This document shows, piece after piece, positions 5,514 to 9,052 of a stretch of 9,052 nucleotides of DNA. The translations under genes and the position numbers were made by a program. Source of the stretch: Firmicutes bacterium UBA1426 (GTDB lineage Bacteria > Bacillota > Clostridia > Peptostreptococcales > Anaerovoracaceae). Under the pieces are notes generated by a model. It ran no database searches and was not told the origin of the DNA. It worked only from the letters and a program-made list of their open reading frames with translations. Every line of letters starts with the position of its first letter. Within the stretch, counting starts at the first letter, position 1. The stretch spans positions 470 through 9,521 of the forward strand of contig DCUA01000102.1 in NCBI GenBank assembly GCA_002329675.1, read 5' to 3'.

Positions 5514-7283
5514 ATGTTACTGGAAAATGTAGAATACCCAAACAGCCTGCCTTTTTATATTTCCTTCTCCAACGTCGCCGAAGAGGATTTCCATTATCAT
5601 AATGAGTTGGAAATGTTGCTTGTGTTGAGGGGCACAACAAAGTGCAAGATACATAATGTGCTATATACTCTCAGTGAAGGCGATGTACTGATTATAGATA
5701 CATTGGACATGCACCGGATCTTCGACTCATCCCCGGATATATTAATACTCGATACATATATTGACCTCTCTGTCTACGATGAGCTTTATCCCAATATCGA
5801 GTATATGATCTTTGCCTGTGAGGACTACAGCAAGGCATCCTCTCTGAAGTATCAGGATCTCCAAAAAAAGGTGTCCATTCTGAAAAACCACATTGCCAAA
5901 ACAGCGCTGGCGTATATGAATGACAGGGACGATGTTCCTATTCTTATGGACTGCATGAACGATCTTATCTTCACATTGGTAAATCAATTCCAGGGGTTTC
6001 TGATCGAAGACAATAAGTTCAAGGCCGACACCGGCGGACCGGGGGATATTGATCTAAGCAGATTGTATACGATCATTAAGTACATATATCTGAATTACAA
6101 TAAGAAGATCACGCTGGAGGACTTAGCGGATCTTGTCTACCTGAATCCTTACTATATTTCGCATCTTATCAAGAACACTTCGGGACTTAGCTTTCAGAAA
6201 TTCCTGAGCTATGTGCGGCTGGAGTATGCTGAGAAGCATCTGGTGGAAAATCAGCTGACCTTGACGCAGATAAGTGAATCCTGCGGATTCTCATCACCTT
6301 CCTATTTCAACAAATGCTTCAAAGACTGGTATGGCATAACGCCTTCACAATACCGGGCACGGCTTAACCCATGCGAGAGACGTTTCCACGGACCTGTTTC
6401 CGAAGAAACTGCAATATCTCTGCTCAGATCCTATCTCATGAAACGCCATGAACGAGGAGACAGCGATCTTGTTTCTATGTCATCCCATCATATCTTTATA
6501 CCGATAAAAGCTAACTTCCGAAGTGGTAAAGCCTTCCGAAAGGTCTTCCCTCTGAAAATACGGCTGTCTTCCTTCGAGGAGATCCTGATGCTCAGCTATC
6601 AAAAGGACAATATCAAGATGCTGGATCCCTGTTCCATAATTCTTGATTATAAAGCTATAAAGGAAAAGCATAGCAGCGGGGAAGTTCTGAGCATCCTGTC
6701 CATGCTACAGTCATCAGGGCTTCCTGTTCAAGTCACGGAAACAGGTACGGATCATCCGATAAAGGAAACGACATCCGATGCCAATACTGTCTGCTCCGCC
6801 TTTGCTAACGTTATGAAAAACCCTGATCAGTATCTTTCCCTTAGTGGCACGGCCGCATCTGCAGCATTATTCACTCCGGAAGGACTTCTAACACCCTATT
6901 ATTCTGTTTATTCCGTTTTCTCGCAGATAAATGGCGCTATCACGGAGCAGCGGGATCAGTATATGATCATCAAGAGCAACAAGGCAATCTATGTATTGAT
7001 CCTCCAGAAAGACAAGGAGTCAAAGCTGAAAGCACATATTAATATCAAGGATATCCGGGGAAAAAGAATCGTCATTGAGAAATACTTTGCACAGGAACAC
7101 AGTTGCTACGAAACGCTTAACGCCCTGGATTATGCCACTATTCCGGACCAACCACTTAAGAACTGTATCGACGCCGTTTCAGCCGGAACAATAAGGCTTA
7201 CCTCTTTCGATGTCAAGGAAAGCCTGGATCTGAATTTTGAGCTGGAGCCGGGTGCATTTACGTTTATTGAGATCAGAAGCTGA
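5514..7283 (+). CDS. Cupin-AraC regulator with degenerate GH39-like C-terminal half
   Basis: 589 aa from the ATG at 5514. AGAGG at 5502-5506 precedes it, whereas the in-frame ATG at 5499 lacks a good site. Residues about 1-90 form a cupin-type ligand domain ('HYHNELEMLLVLRG', 'LSEGDVLIID'). Residues 183-283 are a complete AraC double helix-turn-helix ('ITLEDLADLVYLNPYYISHL', 'ISESCGFSSPSYFNKCFK', 'GITPSQYR'). The remaining 300 residues resemble pieces of glycoside hydrolase family 39: a start segment (about 328-370), a 'VQVTETG' strand (405-411) at the expected nucleophile strand, 'GLLTPYYSVY' (457-466), and a C-terminal sandwich ending 'LEPGAFTFIEI'. The barrel portion that should carry the acid/base Asn-Glu is missing, so it is probably a sensor, not an enzyme. 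AraC-GH39 fusions are known in Firmicutes; the shortened form is the odd part. It likely controls the divergent oxidoreductase/permease operon and itself. Confidence 0.85.
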   Translation: MLLENVEYPNSLPFYISFSNVAEEDFHYHNELEMLLVLRGTTKCKIHNVLYTLSEGDVLIIDTLDMHRIFDSSPDILILDTYIDLSVYDELYPNIEYMIFACEDYSKASSLKYQDLQKKVSILKNHIAKTALAYMNDRDDVPILMDCMNDLIFTLVNQFQGFLIEDNKFKADTGGPGDIDLSRLYTIIKYIYLNYNKKITLEDLADLVYLNPYYISHLIKNTSGLSFQKFLSYVRLEYAEKHLVENQLTLTQISESCGFSSPSYFNKCFKDWYGITPSQYRARLNPCERRFHGPVSEETAISLLRSYLMKRHERGDSDLVSMSSHHIFIPIKANFRSGKAFRKVFPLKIRLSSFEEILMLSYQKDNIKMLDPCSIILDYKAIKEKHSSGEVLSILSMLQSSGLPVQVTETGTDHPIKETTSDANTVCSAFANVMKNPDQYLSLSGTAASAALFTPEGLLTPYYSVYSVFSQINGAITEQRDQYMIIKSNKAIYVLILQKDKESKLKAHINIKDIRGKRIVIEKYFAQEHSCYETLNALDYATIPDQPLKNCIDAVSAGTIRLTSFDVKESLDLNFELEPGAFTFIEIRS

Positions 7284-7321
7284 GCTTTAATACTAGCCTG
7301 GAGTTACCCGATGAAACAAAT

Positions 7322-7350
7322 TTGTCAGATTAACGTCTAAATTGTAAAAA
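7322..7350 (+). promoter_or_regulatory. Candidate promoter of the lipoprotein gene
   Basis: TTGTCA (7322-7327, five of six consensus bases) and TAAAAA (7345-7350, four of six) are separated by 17 nt, just upstream of the lipoprotein gene. A 10-bp palindrome ACAAATTTGT (7316-7325) overlaps the -35 box. The predicted start point would fall almost at the ribosome binding site, leaving a very short leader, so the call is weak. No terminator is evident after the AraC gene, so read-through is also possible. Confidence 0.35.
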
Positions 7351-7371
7351 GTAAACTAGAGGAGAATGATC

Positions 7372-7887
7372 ATGACAAAAAGACTATTCGTATTTTTAGC
7401 GCTTATTTTAGCGATGAGCTTTACAGCATGCGGCACAGGAAACACAGGTACAAATCCTTCTGATAATGACAATCAGAGCGCTAACCTAAATGGTAGCTTA
7501 GACAGCATCTTGGAAGAGATTTATGAGACTGCTGAATTAAGCGATTCGTTTAGAGAATATATTGAAAAAGGATTGCAAACAACAGAGATTACGGCAGATA
7601 ATATTGTTTACCATTTAGGAACCGATGATATTGAATATGAAGATGCAATAGCCTCTGAGCCAATCATGTCTCCATCTGCTTATGAGCTTTGCCTTGTGCG
7701 CGTAAAAGAAGGTTCGGATATGGAAAAAATCAAAGCGGATATAAAAGAAAATGTTGATCCTATGAAATGGGTTTGTGTAGGTGTGGATACCAAGAATATA
7801 CTTGTTGACAATATTGGTGATGTGTTAATCCTAGTAATGAGTGATGAGGCGGGCAAGGCGTTGCATGAAGCATTTCTTTCGCTTTAA
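7372..7887 (+). CDS. Small lipoprotein of unknown function
   Basis: 171 aa from the ATG at 7372. AGAGGAG (7358-7364) sits 7 nt upstream; an ATG at 7366 lies only one nucleotide after that site and is rejected. The N terminus is a lipoprotein signal: K3-R4, a hydrophobic core (L5-M15) and lipobox F17-T18-A19-C20, with Phe in place of the usual Leu at -3. A Ser/Thr/Asn/Asp-rich linker of about 20 residues follows, then a compact alpha/beta domain with 'GTDDIEYEDAIASEPIMSPSAYELCLVRVKEG', 'VDPMKWVCVGV' and 'VDNIGDVLILVMSD'. Similar small lipoproteins are common in Clostridia and may belong to a DUF4358-like group, but that is from memory of the pattern only. It is predicted to sit on the outer face of the membrane. 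It starts 88 bp after the AraC gene and has its own terminator. No function is proposed. Confidence 0.8.
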   Translation: MTKRLFVFLALILAMSFTACGTGNTGTNPSDNDNQSANLNGSLDSILEEIYETAELSDSFREYIEKGLQTTEITADNIVYHLGTDDIEYEDAIASEPIMSPSAYELCLVRVKEGSDMEKIKADIKENVDPMKWVCVGVDTKNILVDNIGDVLILVMSDEAGKALHEAFLSL

Positions 7888-7895
7888 AGCGTTTT

Positions 7896-7939
7896 GGAGG
7901 GAAGCGCAAGGTTTTGCTACTTCCCTCCTTATTTCTTTT
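7896..7939 (+). terminator. Rho-independent terminator after the lipoprotein gene
   Basis: A perfect 9-bp stem, GGAGGGAAG (7896-7904) with CTTCCCTCC (7920-7928), encloses a loop with a further GCAA/TTGC pairing. It is followed by the T-rich tract TTATTTCTTTT. It begins 8 bp after the lipoprotein stop codon. On the minus strand no T tract follows the stem, so it mainly serves the plus strand. Confidence 0.8.
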
Positions 7940-7963
7940 CCTTACATGGCAGTGTCGTCTCTC

Positions 7964-9052
7964 TTAATCCGCAATTTCTAACGTTCTGTACACAGCAGTG
8001 AGTCGGCTGCTCTTGTTTCCTGCTTCGTCGTAAGCTCTTACATAAATCGTATATTCTGTGTCGTCATCAAGGTCACTGATGAGAATATCGGTTTCCGCGG
8101 TTTTATAGGTTTCAAGGAGACTTCCATCACTGTAAACCTTAATTTCATAGCCTTCAACTGCTACATTGTCTTTTGCTGAATCCCATTCTATCTCTATGCT
8201 GTCCTCTGTGATCTCAATATCATCGATGCTGCTTCCCTGCACCCAATAAGGTTTTTCTGTGTCAACAGCTTCATCCTCTTCAAGGGTCGTCGCCTTAATG
8301 GTTAAACCGTCTTTACTCCAATTGCCGGCGGCATCCCCGGCCAGAACAGTGAATTCATACTCTGTATCGGCTTCCAGGCCTGTGATCTTTACCGTTCTTC
8401 CGCTCTTTACATACACTGTTTTATCCGTATCTTCCAACTCGTATAAAACCTTGTATACGGTTACGCCTTCGTTATCGACTGCTGCAGACCATTTTAGCGT
8501 AACGCTTTCAGCGGTTTTGTCAATAACGGCTATCCGGCTGTCTTCGTCCCATACGGGCTTTTCCTTATCTGCTGTGGGATCGTCTACCTCGTCGATAAGA
8601 TTTGCAATAATACTGGCTATATGTGCTCTGCTTAAGAAGCCATTCGGGTTAAAGTTGCCGTCCGGGTTTCCTTTGATGTATCCTGCTTCATATAAAGCCA
8701 GGATGTATCTATAATCGCCAGCATCCTTAAACAGATTTTTATCCTTGAACGGATTGATGTCATAGCTGCTTTTAACCTCTAAGAGATCTGCTTCCTCTAA
8801 TGCTTTTGCTATTGCGACGCAAGCCAGAAGCCTGTTAACCTGAACATGTGAATTGAACCGTTTTAAGTTTAGATAGCCGTGTTTAAATCCTTTTTTGGCA
8901 GCGTTTTTAGCCCAGCCCGGCACCTTATCAAAATCCTTGTCGTCGTCATCGCCCTCGTCATCGTCCAGGGTCGTATCCAGTCTTTCTCCCACCAGCTTAT
9001 CGATAATTACCGCCAACTCAGCCATCGTCAGGATTCTCTCCGGCCGGAATGT
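7964..9052 (-). CDS. SLH and fibronectin type III surface protein (5'-partial)
   Basis: The frame is open from the right edge to a TAA at 7964-7966, showing 362 codons. The first ATG seen (9025) lies inside an SLH repeat ('FRPERILTMAELAVIIDKL'), so the true start is beyond the window. In visible numbering there is the end of an SLH domain (1-23), a strongly acidic insert (about 29-43, nine Asp/Glu in a ten-residue core), a second SLH-like domain (44-86) and a third (107-153, 'GYIKGNPDGNFNPNGFLSRAHIASIIANL'). Two fibronectin type III domains follow (about 165-258 and 267-359), each with the 'TEY' and 'AGN' strands, and the protein ends right after the second. SLH domains bind secondary cell-wall polymer, so this is an exported wall-anchored protein; the FN3 domains are likely spacers or binding modules. 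No sortase motif is present. It converges on the lipoprotein gene. Confidence 0.85.
   Translation of the reverse strand, partial: TFRPERILTMAELAVIIDKLVGERLDTTLDDDEGDDDDKDFDKVPGWAKNAAKKGFKHGYLNLKRFNSHVQVNRLLACVAIAKALEEADLLEVKSSYDINPFKDKNLFKDAGDYRYILALYEAGYIKGNPDGNFNPNGFLSRAHIASIIANLIDEVDDPTADKEKPVWDEDSRIAVIDKTAESVTLKWSAAVDNEGVTVYKVLYELEDTDKTVYVKSGRTVKITGLEADTEYEFTVLAGDAAGNWSKDGLTIKATTLEEDEAVDTEKPYWVQGSSIDDIEITEDSIEIEWDSAKDNVAVEGYEIKVYSDGSLLETYKTAETDILISDLDDDTEYTIYVRAYDEAGNKSSRLTAVYRTLEIAD

Noticed and set aside
6350..6500. Possible gene fusion by frameshift or sequencing error between the AraC part and the C-terminal part of the regulator
   Set aside because: The frame is continuous with normal codon use and no internal ribosome binding site, and AraC-GH39 fusions are known, so a natural fusion is the simpler reading.
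8259..8714. Plus-strand open frame of 151 codons opposite the SLH/FN3 gene
   Set aside because: Its Ser/Val/Ala-rich translation is the reverse complement of the FN3 and SLH coding sequence and has no start signals.

Overview
The window looks like a chromosomal segment from a low-to-mid GC Gram-positive anaerobe of the class Clostridia. The evidence is strong AGGAGG-type ribosome binding sites with ATG/GTG/TTG starts, a surface protein with SLH wall-anchoring domains, a short Gram-positive-style lipoprotein, a PocR-type AraC regulator, and a corrinoid-methyltransferase-like member of the uroporphyrinogen decarboxylase (URO-D) family. Family or genus cannot be fixed from sequence alone. No rRNA, tRNA, CRISPR array, transposase or phage gene is visible.

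Layout, left to right. (1) Positions 1-881, minus: most of an AraC-family regulator with an N-terminal PocR-like sensory domain; its DNA-binding end lies off the left edge. (2) Positions 882-1108: a divergent regulatory spacer with a perfect 14-bp palindrome. (3) Positions 1109-2146, plus: a URO-D-superfamily methyltransferase with an intact zinc motif (HxC...C). (4) Positions 2147-2295: a nested palindromic, REP-like repeat cluster that also serves as terminator between convergent genes. (5) Positions 2294-5259, minus: a likely two-gene operon. The upstream gene encodes a saccharopine-dehydrogenase-family oxidoreductase, and the downstream gene an APC-superfamily amino acid/polyamine permease. 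(6) Positions 5260-5513: a second divergent regulatory spacer with an imperfect palindrome, a CodY-like box, and a sequence element also found in spacer (2). (7) Positions 5514-7283, plus: a cupin-AraC regulator with an unusual C-terminal half that looks like an internally shortened, probably non-catalytic GH39 glycosidase fold. (8) Positions 7372-7887, plus: a small lipoprotein of unknown function with its own terminator. (9) Positions 7964-9052, minus: the C-terminal part of an SLH plus fibronectin type III surface protein, running off the right edge.

How the genes may work together (inference). There are two divergent regulator/target pairs. The PocR-AraC gene faces the methyltransferase gene, and the cupin-AraC-GH39-like gene faces the oxidoreductase/permease operon. 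The second pair reads as an uptake-plus-oxidation module for an amino acid, polyamine or related amine under a dedicated ligand-sensing activator. A DNA element shared by both spacers hints that the two halves could be co-regulated. The methyltransferase would need a corrinoid protein and probably a substrate-specific methyltransferase, neither of which is encoded in the window. The lipoprotein and surface-protein genes at the right look functionally unrelated.
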